The position numbers and the translations under genes are program-made. This document shows positions 1 through 8,304 of a stretch of 64,000 nt of DNA, one piece after another (position 1 is the stretch's first letter; each line of letters begins with the position of its first letter). The notes beneath the pieces are model-generated. The model did no database searches, was not told the DNA's origin, and worked only from the letters and a program-made list of their open reading frames with translations. This DNA comes from DAITQM01 sp039794245. GTDB taxonomy: Bacteria; Pseudomonadota; Gammaproteobacteria; Xanthomonadales; Wenzhouxiangellaceae. The stretch lies in assembly GCA_039794245.1 (NCBI GenBank), contig JBDIVS010000007.1, positions 1 to 64,000 on the forward strand, given 5' to 3'.

Positions 1-264
1 AACATTCCGAGCCCGACGGGCGCGCGCCGCGCGCCGGGCTCATAACCCGAAGTCGAAGCCTCAGTGGCCAATTACTCCGAGCCTTCAAACTGGTAGCGGG
101 GGCAGGATTTGAACCTGCGACCTTCGGCCACCTAATCAACATTCCGAGCCCGACGGGCGCGCGCCGCGCGCCGGGCTCATAACCCGAAGTCGAAGCCTCA
201 GTGGCCAATTACTCCGAGCCTTCAAACTGGTAGCGGGGGCAGGATTTGAACCTGCGACCTTCGG
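1..264. repeat. 127-bp direct repeat (1-127, 138-264) containing tRNA-fMet fragments
   Basis: Positions 1-127 and 138-264 are identical over 127 bp, with a 10-bp spacer (period 137). The last 37 bp of each unit equal the 3' part of the tRNA-fMet on the minus strand (T arm, acceptor strand, CCA). In copy 2 this is the real end of the tRNA; in copy 1 it stops abruptly at 127. Inside the unit a plus-strand piece (about 34-51) matches the fMet anticodon arm, and GAGCCCG/CGGGCTC can pair to form a GC-rich hairpin. The unit is therefore a mosaic of tRNA pieces in both orientations. It could come from integration at the tRNA, tRNA-gene decay, or an assembly artefact at the contig end. Confidence 0.85.
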
Positions 265-304
265 GTTATGAGCCCGACGAGCTGCCAGACTGCTCCACCC
301 CGCA
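228..304 (-). tRNA. initiator tRNA-fMet (CAT)
   Basis: The reverse complement folds as a 77-nt tRNA with anticodon CAT in loop CTCATAA and an encoded CCA. Two initiator hallmarks are visible: three consecutive G-C pairs in the anticodon stem (GGG/CCC) and no Watson-Crick pair at 1-72 (here T/T). The T arm GGTTCAAATCC is canonical. Its 3' 37 bp are duplicated upstream at 91-127. Confidence 0.95.
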
Positions 305-384
305 ACAGGCAAAACGAAATTATAGCCGACATCTCAACGCGATGCAAAACGGAGCGCCGGGCGAGGGTCAACCGGCGGCGATGC

Positions 385-1440
385 TCAACCGGCGGCGGCG
401 AGCGCCCGGTAGAGGTAAGGCAAGGAGTGATCGAGCCGCCAGTCCAGCGCGCGATGACCACCATCAAACGTTTCGTATGTATGGGCGATGCCGGCCGCAG
501 TCAACTGGCGGTGCAACTGGCGTAGTCCGAACTGGATGTGGTACTCATCCCGCTCGCCAGCATCGAGCCACAATCCGGCGAGACGACCCAAGTGCTCGCC
601 GCCGGTGCAGCAGAAATGCAGTGGATCGAACGCCGTCCAGCGCGCCCAGGCGGCGGCGTCCAGTTCGCAGGTATCGAGCGTGAACGGCAGGCGGAGCCGC
701 TCCGGCGTCGCCGGATCCGGATCGTAACTGGCCGCCAGGCACAAAATCAGCAGCGCCCGCCACTGGTCGCCGCCGACCTCGCGCTGCTGCCAGAAATCGG
801 CGACAAAACCGGCCAGATCGCCGGCATACGGGGCGAGCACCCGGCAGGCTGCCGGAAATTCGGGAAGGTATACCCGATCGAAGCCGCAATCCGGGGCATG
901 AGCGGCGGCCGCGCCCCAGACCCCCGGCCGCCGGCAGACGAGGGACAGTGCACCGTAACCGCCCGACGACTTGCCGAACAGCGCCCGGCCCGCAGCAAAC
1001 GGTATCGTCTTGAAGCTGGCATCGACCAGCGGCACCAGTTCGTCGGCCAGGTAATCGGCATAGCGCCCGACGGCCGGCGAATTGACGTACTGGTTGCCAC
1101 CCAGGCTGGTATAGCAATCGGGCAGCACGCAGATCAGCGGCCCGATCGCACCGGCGGCGAGCAGGCGATCGAGACGCTCAGGCAGATTCTCACCGTGCTG
1201 CCGCCAGTTGAGGTGAGCCGGCCCCGAACTGCTGTAAGCGGCCAGGTCCCAGAACACCGGGTAGCGCTGCCCCGCCGTCCCGGGGTAGCCCGGTGGCAGA
1301 TAGACGTGCAACAGGCGGTCCACCGGATCGCCCCACGGATTGCCGGCGAGCAGCGCGGAGCGATGCTCGACCGTGACGACGGTGCCGGCCGGCACCTCCG
1401 GGAGACGGCGGAGCGGCGGCCGGCCGGGTGGCGATCTCAT
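385..1440 (-). CDS. alpha/beta-hydrolase, esterase D / enterochelin-esterase-like
   Basis: A 351-residue protein with an alpha/beta-hydrolase esterase pattern. The strand LLHVYLPPGY is near residue 43, the nucleophile elbow GKSSGG is at 156-161 (predicted Ser158), and late acidic (GERDEYH) and histidine (FDGGHRALDW) segments could complete the triad. No signal peptide is obvious, so it is probably cytoplasmic. The substrate cannot be predicted. Its ATG overlaps the stop of the CapD-like gene by 4 bp (ATGA), so the two are probably translationally coupled, which hints at a link to surface-glycan metabolism. The family is clear; the function is not. Confidence 0.75.
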   Translation of the reverse strand: MRSPPGRPPLRRLPEVPAGTVVTVEHRSALLAGNPWGDPVDRLLHVYLPPGYPGTAGQRYPVFWDLAAYSSSGPAHLNWRQHGENLPERLDRLLAAGAIGPLICVLPDCYTSLGGNQYVNSPAVGRYADYLADELVPLVDASFKTIPFAAGRALFGKSSGGYGALSLVCRRPGVWGAAAAHAPDCGFDRVYLPEFPAACRVLAPYAGDLAGFVADFWQQREVGGDQWRALLILCLAASYDPDPATPERLRLPFTLDTCELDAAAWARWTAFDPLHFCCTGGEHLGRLAGLWLDAGERDEYHIQFGLRQLHRQLTAAGIAHTYETFDGGHRALDWRLDHSLPYLYRALAAAG

Positions 1441-3356
1441 CCGGATTTAACCCCGTCATTGCCGGGCGGCGGCCAGGCGATATGCGCGGCGCGCATCGCC
1501 GCCGCGAACGCCCCGGACAATACCTCATCGTCGCTGTCCAGCGCCGATGCCAGACGATCGACGGCGGCGGTGAAAACGGTCCAGTCGATCGGCTCGTGGC
1601 CGGCGCGGAGGATCTTCGGATGGCGGGTGGGCCTGAGCTGCTCGTTTTCGTGGAACAGCTCTTCGCTGAGCTTCTCGCCCGGCCGCAGGCCGGTGAACAC
1701 GAGCGGAATGTCGCGCTCCGGTTCTTTTCCGGCAAGGCGGATCAACTGGTGGGCGATATCGATGATGCGCACCGGCTCGCCCATATCGAGTACCAGGATG
1801 TCGCTTTTTTCGCCGATCACCGTGGCTTGCAGGATCAATTGCGCCGCTTCGGGGATGGTCATGAAATAACGCTCGATCCGGGGGTCGGTGACCGTCACCG
1901 GCCCGCCGGCGGCGATCTGCTGCTGGAACAGCGGCACCACGCTGCCGCTCGAATTGAGCACGTTGCCGAAGCGGACGGTGATGAAGCGGGTGGCGGTGCG
2001 CCGGCCTAGTCCCTCGCAGTACAGTTCGGCGGCGCGTTTGGTGGCACCCATCACATTGCGCGGCCGGACCGCCTTGTCGGTGGAGATCAGCACGAAACAC
2101 GGAACGCCGGCCGCGCTCGCGGCATCGGCCAGCACTCGGGTCGCCAGCAGGTTGTTGCGGACCGCCGCCCGCACCTGCGCCTGCAACAGCGGCAGGTGTT
2201 TGTAGGCCGCGGCGTGGAAGACGATATCGGGCCGCTCGGCGGCAAGCAGCGCCCGCATGCCGTGTGGGTCGCCGGCATCGGCCAGCACATAACGCACCGC
2301 GGCGGGCGGCAGCCCACTGTCCAATTCGCGCTGGATGGTGAACAGGTTGTATTCGTTCTGTTCGACGATGATGAGTTTTGCCGGCGCCAAACGCCGGATC
2401 TGCCTGCCCAGTTCCGCGCCGATCGAACCGCCGCCACCGGTGATCAATACTTTCCGCCCCCGCAAGCCCTTCGCGATGGCCTGCCAATCCAGTTCGACCG
2501 GGGCCCGGCCGAGCAGATCCTCGATCCTGACCGGCTTGAGATCGTCCCACCGCGCCCCCTGCTGCCGATCGCGCAGACTGGGCATCATGCGAAACTCGAT
2601 CCCGCTGTCCACGCAAATTCCGACGATGCGCCGCATCTGTGTTTCATCGAGCGACGGCATCGCGATGATCGCGGTTTCGGCCGCCGTTTCCGCGGCGATG
2701 CGCGGCAACTGGTCGATCGTGCCGAGCACCGGTATACCGTGGATCCGCGCGCCGCGCAGCGCCGGGGCATCGTCGAGAAAACCGACCACACGATAACGGC
2801 CGGAGGGATTGAGCTCGCGCGCCAGCATGACGCCGCTGTGCCCGGCGCCGAGCAGCAACGCCCGCCGGCACACCCCGCCGTTGCGCCGCCCGGAACTGTA
2901 ATCCTTCCAACTGCGATAAAGCAGCCGCGGCCCGCCGAGCAACAGCACGAGGGCCAGCGGGTAGATCAGCAGCAGGCGGGGTTGGAGCAGGGCCGATCCC
3001 GGAAACCACAGCCACAACCCGGCGGCGACCAGCAAGGTGCCGGCGACGGCGCCGCGCACCAGGTTCCATAAATCGGGCAGGCTGGCGAAGCGCCACAGGC
3101 CGCGATACAGGCCGGTCACCCAGAAAACCGCACCTTGCACCCCGATCACCAGCGGCAACTCGCTGAGGAACAGCGCCGAGAGCGGCAAATCGAACCCCTG
3201 GCGTCCGGGGTTGGCGATCGCCCGCGCCGCCAGCCATCCCCCCCAGATCATCACCAGATCGTGAAGGACGACACCCCAGCGGGGGTGGATAAGCCGGCGC
3301 AACCACGCCCTGCCTGGAGACGTTACCGTTGCCGCTCGGCCAGAGTAGTCCGTCAT
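1437..3356 (-). CDS. membrane-bound nucleotide-sugar 4,6-dehydratase/epimerase (CapD/WbpM/PglF type)
   Basis: A 639-residue protein with the long membrane-anchored CapD/WbpM layout. Four hydrophobic segments lie within residues about 25-145. A first Rossmann domain follows (LLGAGHSG near 169). The extended SDR domain has GGGGSIG at 307-313. The active site has Met in place of Tyr (M436-GAT-K440), with STDKAV at 425-430, as in UDP-GlcNAc 4,6-dehydratases of the WbpM/FlaA1 group. It likely makes a 4-keto-6-deoxy sugar for surface polysaccharide or O-antigen at the inner face of the inner membrane. It follows lapB after 133 bp and is coupled to the downstream esterase. The exact substrate is inferred from family only. 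Confidence 0.88.
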   Translation of the reverse strand: MTDYSGRAATVTSPGRAWLRRLIHPRWGVVLHDLVMIWGGWLAARAIANPGRQGFDLPLSALFLSELPLVIGVQGAVFWVTGLYRGLWRFASLPDLWNLVRGAVAGTLLVAAGLWLWFPGSALLQPRLLLIYPLALVLLLGGPRLLYRSWKDYSSGRRNGGVCRRALLLGAGHSGVMLARELNPSGRYRVVGFLDDAPALRGARIHGIPVLGTIDQLPRIAAETAAETAIIAMPSLDETQMRRIVGICVDSGIEFRMMPSLRDRQQGARWDDLKPVRIEDLLGRAPVELDWQAIAKGLRGRKVLITGGGGSIGAELGRQIRRLAPAKLIIVEQNEYNLFTIQRELDSGLPPAAVRYVLADAGDPHGMRALLAAERPDIVFHAAAYKHLPLLQAQVRAAVRNNLLATRVLADAASAAGVPCFVLISTDKAVRPRNVMGATKRAAELYCEGLGRRTATRFITVRFGNVLNSSGSVVPLFQQQIAAGGPVTVTDPRIERYFMTIPEAAQLILQATVIGEKSDILVLDMGEPVRIIDIAHQLIRLAGKEPERDIPLVFTGLRPGEKLSEELFHENEQLRPTRHPKILRAGHEPIDWTVFTAAVDRLASALDSDDEVLSGAFAAAMRAAHIAWPPPGNDGVKSG

Positions 3357-3489
3357 CGCCGATCACCGGCAAACGGCGCAGGGCCATCACCCACGATGCG
3401 GCGCGCTGCCCGCCGTCCACGAAACCAATCGCCGCGCTGGAGCGCGGCCGCAACAGGATGCACCCCCGGCATCAGCCACCCGGCCACGT

Positions 3490-4662
3490 TCAAAGCCCGC
3501 CGCCCGCCGCTGCCGGGTGTGTGGTGTCCCAGCGCTTGCAGCTTGGGCATTGCCAGTGGTGCGTCTGCCCGCCGTAGCCGCACTGCGTGCAGCGGAAGCG
3601 CGGCCGGGCATGCAGCATCGCCGTCGCGGCGGCGGCGATCAGCGGCAGCAATTCATCCCCGTGGGCGCTGAAATGATGGCGATCGGCGAGGTTGAAATAA
3701 GCGCTGAACAATTCGAGGCTGGGCCGTTTGGGCAATTGTTCGAGCAGCACCTGCGCCGCGGCGGCGTGTTGCCCCCGCTCGCCCAACAGGTTGGCGAGCA
3801 TGATCGCCACCGCCGGATCGGACGCCTGGTGAACCCAGCGCCCCAATTCCTCGACCAGATCGGCCGCCCCGGCGGCGCAGGCGGCGGCGAGCGGCGCCAG
3901 CAGGACGCCGATTTCGTCCGGCTTGCGGGCCGCGGCGCGGCGCAACAGGGCGAGCGCAGCGGCAGCCTCGCCTTCGGCCAGGTGGAGGCGGGCGCGCAGC
4001 ACGTGGGCGCGCAGACAATCCGGATCGTCGCGCAATGCCTGGCCGATCCGGCGCCCGGCGCCTACCGTGTCCCCGTCGCTGAGGCTCTGTTCGGCCAGTT
4101 CGCAGTGATAATGCGCGAGCGGCGGCCGCTCACCGCTGGCGCAGTTGTGCAGCAGGCGCTCGGCGGTGTCGATAGCCCGCGGCCAATCGCGCTCCTGCTC
4201 GTAGATTTCGAGCAGGCGCTCGAGCGCGCCGCGGGACATCGTCTCGTGCGCCGCAAGTTCGCGGTACAGATCTTCGGCCCGATCGAACAGCCCCGAACGG
4301 CGATAGTCCTCGGCCAGCTCGCCGAGGGCGTGCAGCCGTTCTTCCGGGGTCAGCGTCTCGCGCTGGATGACGTTCTCGTGGCAGCGGATCGCATGCTCCA
4401 CCTCACCGCGGCGGCGAAACAGGCTGCCCAGCGCGAGATGGGTCTCGATCGTATTGTGGTTGACTTCGGCGAGTTCAAGAAACACCTCGAGCGCCTTGTC
4501 CGGCTGCTCGTTGAGCAGGTAGTTGAGGCCGCGGAAATAATGACTGCCGAACTCCTGGCCGCGCCGCGCCCGGCGGCCGGCCCACAAGCGCCAGCCGAGT
4601 ACGGCGGCGAGCACCGCCAGGGCGAGGATGATCAGGGATTGTAATGCCGCGCCTTCGGGCAT
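3490..4662 (-). CDS. lapB: LapB (YciM), LPS assembly/regulatory TPR protein
   Basis: A 390-residue protein with the LapB plan: an N-terminal membrane anchor (residues about 7-25), a long run of TPR helices (residues about 40-340) and a C-terminal rubredoxin-like zinc knuckle, CTQCGYGG followed by CPSCKRWDT. In E. coli LapB adapts LpxC for FtsH degradation and so sets LPS output; it faces the cytoplasm. It lies downstream of ihfB-lapA, as expected, but a 199-bp MITE-like element separates it from lapA. A CapD-type dehydratase follows. Confidence 0.95.
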   Translation of the reverse strand: MPEGAALQSLIILALAVLAAVLGWRLWAGRRARRGQEFGSHYFRGLNYLLNEQPDKALEVFLELAEVNHNTIETHLALGSLFRRRGEVEHAIRCHENVIQRETLTPEERLHALGELAEDYRRSGLFDRAEDLYRELAAHETMSRGALERLLEIYEQERDWPRAIDTAERLLHNCASGERPPLAHYHCELAEQSLSDGDTVGAGRRIGQALRDDPDCLRAHVLRARLHLAEGEAAAALALLRRAAARKPDEIGVLLAPLAAACAAGAADLVEELGRWVHQASDPAVAIMLANLLGERGQHAAAAQVLLEQLPKRPSLELFSAYFNLADRHHFSAHGDELLPLIAAAATAMLHARPRFRCTQCGYGGQTHHWQCPSCKRWDTTHPAAAGGGL

Positions 4663-4685
4663 CGCCGGTCTCGATCGCGCTTTAG

Positions 4686-4884
4686 CCCGGATTATTCATG
4701 ACCCGGTCGTCACGAGACGGCTCCAGGCCCTGTAGCTGCGGCATTTCGCGACCGCCCTGCCTGCCGGCAGGCAGGGCGCACCGGAAACGTACTTGACTGT
4801 ACGGTGAGGATGCGCGACCGAGCGAAATGTCGCAGATGCGGGGCATGGGGCCGGCGCAGTAGATAGGGTCATGAATAATCCGGG
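4686..4884. mobile_element. MITE-like element, family A copy 1 (199 bp)
   Basis: Perfect 19-bp terminal inverted repeats, CCCGGATTATTCATGACCC at 4686-4704 and its complement at 4866-4884, are flanked by a 5-bp direct duplication TTTAG (4681-4685, 4885-4889). No transposase fits inside. Its reverse complement matches the copy at 14280-14458 along most of its length, except for an extra block of about 20 bp near 4760-4780. That block is the perfect palindrome CCTGCCTGCCGGCAGGCAGG, apparently a second insertion. It sits between lapA and lapB, and the right duplication supplies the lapA stop codon. Confidence 0.9.
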
Positions 4885-4885
4885 T

Positions 4886-5155
4886 TTAGTCGCGAACCGG
4901 CAGGGAAGACGGTTTGCCGTCCCCCGCCGCGCCACCGGTGACAGGCGGCGGCCGGCGGCGGCCCGCGGACAACACCCCCCATGCCAGTCCGCCGAGCACC
5001 CCGCCGGCGAAAGCGCCGAGCAACGCCACCCCGAGCCGGGTCTCGAAACGGAGCCAGACAAGATCGACGGTGACGAGCGCGTTGTTGAGATAGCCGACGA
5101 CTCCGCCGGCCACCAGCGCCGCGATCGCCAACAGCCGGCCGCCCCAGGATTTCAT
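4886..5155 (-). CDS. lapA: LapA-domain inner-membrane protein (DUF1049)
   Basis: An 89-residue protein starting MKSWGGRLL, with two hydrophobic segments (residues about 7-25 and 40-60) separated by the LapA-type stretch NNALVTVDLVWLRFETRLG, and a basic Pro-rich tail. The ATG at 5155 puts the first membrane helix at the N terminus as in E. coli LapA and leaves 46 bp after ihfB. An ATG at 5224 would add 23 residues and overlap ihfB. LapA acts with LapB in LPS homeostasis. The stop codon TAA lies in the target duplication of the adjacent MITE-like element, so the C terminus may have been altered by that insertion. Confidence 0.85.
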   Translation of the reverse strand: MKSWGGRLLAIAALVAGGVVGYLNNALVTVDLVWLRFETRLGVALLGAFAGGVLGGLAWGVLSAGRRRPPPVTGGAAGDGKPSSLPVRD

Positions 5156-5201
5156 GCCGCCCCGCCCCGCGCCAGCGATTCCGGTATCCCCGGCAGCCCG
5201 C

Positions 5202-5489
5202 TCATGAGCGGCCGTCGTTGACAAGCTGGCGGACGGTTTTACCGGGCTTGAAATGCGGCACGTGCTTGCCGGGCAGCGCTACGGCATCGCCGGTTCGCGG
5301 GTTGCGCCCGATCCGCGGCCGGCGATGGCGCAAGGCGAAACTTCCGAACCCCCGAATTTCGATCCGCTCCCCTTCGGCCAGGGCTTGCGTCATGCTCTCG
5401 AGAATGACGCGCACCGACATCTCGACGTCCCCCATCTCGAGATGCCCCTGGCGCGCGGCGAGGTACTGAATCAGATCGGATTTGTTCAT
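5202..5489 (-). CDS. ihfB: integration host factor subunit beta
   Basis: A 95-residue HU/IHF-fold protein starting MNKSDLIQYL. It has the DNA-arm segment RNPRTGDAVALPGKHVPHFK with the intercalating proline in RNPRTG, preceded by IEIRGFGSFALR. Length and position right after rpsA and before lapA match IHF-beta in gammaproteobacteria. It pairs with IhfA to bend DNA at promoters and recombination sites. The start at 5489 gives the family N terminus; an upstream in-frame ATG at 5549 adds 20 non-homologous residues. Confidence 0.95.
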   Translation of the reverse strand: MNKSDLIQYLAARQGHLEMGDVEMSVRVILESMTQALAEGERIEIRGFGSFALRHRRPRIGRNPRTGDAVALPGKHVPHFKPGKTVRQLVNDGRS

Positions 5490-5703
5490 CGGTTGTTCCA
5501 TCTGCAATATCAGCGCTCCACGCCGCGAAAAACCCGGCCCGGGATCCATGACTTACGCCACCAACTCAGATAAGGTCAAAAATGCCCTCGCCGCCGCCGA
5601 CAAAATCCCTTGCGGGCAACGTTCCCGCCACGCTTGCCAGATAAGCGCCGGGCGGGCGGCGCGCACCGTGTTCAAAGGAATCTCTGATTGATTCTGAGTT
5701 TCA
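5490..5703. other. rpsA-ihfB intergenic region
   Basis: 214 bp between the rpsA stop and the ihfB start. I see no coding sequence with homology and no clear intrinsic terminator. An ihfB promoter is expected here, but I could not identify convincing -35/-10 boxes. Confidence 0.4.
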
Positions 5704-7377
5704 CTAACCTTTCTGTTCCAATTGCTCGCGGAGCAGGTCGCCGAGTTTGGCACCACTGGCCTCGGCCGCTTCGCGGTAATCGTCGATCGCTTCGGCCAGT
5801 TCGTCGTTGAGCCGCGCCCGGATCGAGAGGTTCAGGGCCCGGGTCTTGCGGTCGAGCGTGACAAATTTGGCTTCAACCGCATCCCCGACGTTCAGCACCT
5901 TGGTGGCGTCGTCGATTTTTTCCTTGGCAATCTCCGAGGCCTTGATATAACCCTCGATGCCGTCGCCGAGATCGATCACTGCGCCTTTGGGCTCGACCGA
6001 TTTGACCGTGCCTTTCAACACTGAGCCGCGCGGGTGCGCCGCCATGAACACGGCGAACGGATCCTGTTCGATCTGCTTGATACCGAGGGAGATGCGCTCG
6101 CGTTCGGGATCGATGGCCAGGACCATGGCCTCGATTTCCTCGCCCTTGCGGTAGTTGCGCACTGCCTCCTCGCCGCCTTGCAGCCAGGAGATATCGGAGA
6201 GGTGGACGAGGCCGTCGATGCCGCCATCGAGGCCGATGAAAATCCCAAAATCGGTGATCGATTTGATCTGGCCGCGCACCAGGTCGCCCTTGGCGTGGCT
6301 CGCGGCGAAGGCGTCCCACGGGTTCGGCTGGCACTGCTTCATGCCCAGTGAGATGCGCCGCCGATCTTCGTCCACTTCGAGGATCATGACCTCGACCTCG
6401 TCGCCGATATGGACGACCTTGGCCGGATTGACGTTCTTGTTGGTCCAGTCCATTTCCGAGACGTGGACCAGGCCTTCGACGCCGCCTTCGATCTCGACGA
6501 AACAGCCGTAATCGGTAATGTTGGTGATCTTGCCGAAAATCCGAGCGCCCGGCGGGTAGCGGCGCGCCAGGTCCTGCCACGGATCCTCGCCGAGCTGCTT
6601 GAGCCCGAGCGAGACGCGCATCCGCTCGCGATCGAAACGCAGCACCCTGACTTCCAGTTCATCGCCGACTTCGACCACTTCGGAAGGATGGCGGACCCGC
6701 TTCCAGGCCATGTCGGTGATGTGCAGCAGGCCGTCGATGCCACCGAGGTCGAGGAAAGCGCCGTAATCGGTGAGGTTTTTGACCACGCCTTTGACCACCG
6801 CGCCTTCCTGCAGGCGGTCGAGCAGCGTTTCGCGCTCGGCGCTGAATTCGGACTCGACGACGGCGCGGCGCGAGACGACCAGATTGTTGCGTTTGCTGTC
6901 GAGCTTGATGATCTTGAATTCGAGATCCTTGCCTTCGAGATAGCCTGGATCGCGCACCGGCCGGATATCGACCAGGGAACCCGGCAGGAAAGCGCGGATA
7001 CCGTCGATATCGACGGTGAAACCACCTTTGACCTTGCCGCTGATCTTGCCGCTGACCGTCAGGTCTTTTTCCATCGCCTCCTCGAGCTTGTCCCAGACGC
7101 GGGCCCGCTTGGCCTTCTCGCGCGACAGCCGGGTCTCGCCGAAGCCGTCTTCGATTGCGTCGAGCAAAAGCTCGACTTCGTCGCCGACCTTGACTTCGAG
7201 TTCACCGTCGAAATTGCGGAATTGCTGAATGGGGACAACGCCTTCGGTTTTCAGGCCGGCGTTGACGATGACCATATCGGAACGGATTTCCATCACCTGG
7301 CCGGTGATGATGGCGCCGGGTTTCAGTTTGGTCGCGGCGATAGATTGTTCGAACAGTTCAGCAAATGATTCAGTCAT
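5704..7377 (-). CDS. rpsA: 30S ribosomal protein S1
   Basis: A 557-residue protein, the same length as E. coli S1, with six S1 (OB-fold) repeats. The repeats are recognisable by recurring blocks such as VKNLTDYGAFLDLGGIDGLLH, KITNITDYGCFVEIEGG and IKSITDFGIFIGLDGGIDGL. S1 binds mRNA leaders on the 30S subunit and unwinds structured starts. MTESFAELFEQS at 7377 is the standard N terminus; an in-frame ATG seven codons upstream is less likely. It follows cmk after 198 bp, suggesting its own promoter, and precedes ihfB. Confidence 0.97.
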   Translation of the reverse strand: MTESFAELFEQSIAATKLKPGAIITGQVMEIRSDMVIVNAGLKTEGVVPIQQFRNFDGELEVKVGDEVELLLDAIEDGFGETRLSREKAKRARVWDKLEEAMEKDLTVSGKISGKVKGGFTVDIDGIRAFLPGSLVDIRPVRDPGYLEGKDLEFKIIKLDSKRNNLVVSRRAVVESEFSAERETLLDRLQEGAVVKGVVKNLTDYGAFLDLGGIDGLLHITDMAWKRVRHPSEVVEVGDELEVRVLRFDRERMRVSLGLKQLGEDPWQDLARRYPPGARIFGKITNITDYGCFVEIEGGVEGLVHVSEMDWTNKNVNPAKVVHIGDEVEVMILEVDEDRRRISLGMKQCQPNPWDAFAASHAKGDLVRGQIKSITDFGIFIGLDGGIDGLVHLSDISWLQGGEEAVRNYRKGEEIEAMVLAIDPERERISLGIKQIEQDPFAVFMAAHPRGSVLKGTVKSVEPKGAVIDLGDGIEGYIKASEIAKEKIDDATKVLNVGDAVEAKFVTLDRKTRALNLSIRARLNDELAEAIDDYREAAEASGAKLGDLLREQLEQKG

Positions 7378-7575
7378 TGAGTGGTCCACATGGAGCATAC
7401 GGGCTCCGCCTCTTTACAGGTTGGTGCCGGCAACGGATTGCCGGGTTGGTTGACGATCAAAACCGCACCCGGACGTGCCGGGGCGCCCATGGCCGCGTGA
7501 TTCACCCGCGGCCCTGCCATATTGCAAACACCTCGATCCTTGCGGCCTGCCCCAGGTTCTCGACGCCAGCCGCCT

Positions 7576-8304
7576 TCAGCCGGACACCAATCCCCGTGCA
7601 CGCAGCGCCGCCCAGGCTTCCGCCGCCACTGCCGGCGGCGTACGGCCGGTCGAATCGATCCGGACAGCACCCGCGGCAGGGACAAGGGGCGAAAGCGCTC
7701 TTTCGCGATCACGGCGATCGCGTGACTCGATGTCCCGCAAAAGATTGGAAATTTTAACATTTTCACCCCTGCCGAGCAACTGCCGGCGGCGGCGGCGGGC
7801 GCGCTCTTCGGCGCTGGCGGTCAAAAAGAACTTGACCGCGGCCTCGGGGAAAACGACCGTTCCCATATCCCGGCCGTCGGCGATCAGGCCCGGGGGGCGG
7901 CGGTAGCCGCGCTGCAGGGCGAGCAGCGCCCGGCGTACCGCGGGCCTGGCCGCGATTTCGGAAGCCAGCCGTCCGGCCCGTTCAGAACGCAATTCGGCCA
8001 GCAGCGGTTCGCCGGCCGGGAATCCGGCCGGAAGCCCGGCCGGATCGATCTCGATCCCGTCGCGGCCGGGGACAAAGCGGACCGCCAGGCGCGCCGCCAG
8101 GGCGCCAAGCGCCGTATCGTCGTCCAGCGCGACGCCTTCGGCAGCAGCGCACAGACCCAGCAGGCGATACAGCGCGCCGCTGTCGAGCAGGTGCCAACCC
8201 GTGCGCCTCGCCAGCGTCGCCGACAACAGCCCCTTGCCGGCGCCGCTCGGGCCATCGACCGTGACCACCGGCGCCACCGCAGGTCCGGGCAATGACGATC
8301 TCAT
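7576..8304 (-). CDS. cmk: cytidylate kinase
   Basis: A 242-residue NMP kinase. The P-loop GPSGAGKG is at residues 19-26, LLDSGALYR lies in the NMP-binding region, and IADGRDMGTVVFPEA is the Cmk signature. It phosphorylates (d)CMP to (d)CDP in the cytoplasm. Its ATG overlaps the aroA stop by 4 bp, so it is probably translationally coupled. The aroA-cmk-rpsA order is typical of gammaproteobacteria. Confidence 0.95.
   Translation of the reverse strand: MRSSLPGPAVAPVVTVDGPSGAGKGLLSATLARRTGWHLLDSGALYRLLGLCAAAEGVALDDDTALGALAARLAVRFVPGRDGIEIDPAGLPAGFPAGEPLLAELRSERAGRLASEIAARPAVRRALLALQRGYRRPPGLIADGRDMGTVVFPEAAVKFFLTASAEERARRRRRQLLGRGENVKISNLLRDIESRDRRDRERALSPLVPAAGAVRIDSTGRTPPAVAAEAWAALRARGLVSG

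Noticed and set aside
1..264. CRISPR array or tandem tRNA array
   Set aside because: There are only two long repeats with a 10-bp spacer, and copy 1 holds only the 3' part of a tRNA.
538..1869. A 443-codon plus-strand frame across the esterase and dehydratase genes
   Set aside because: It crosses two genuine genes antisense and has no SD or domain.
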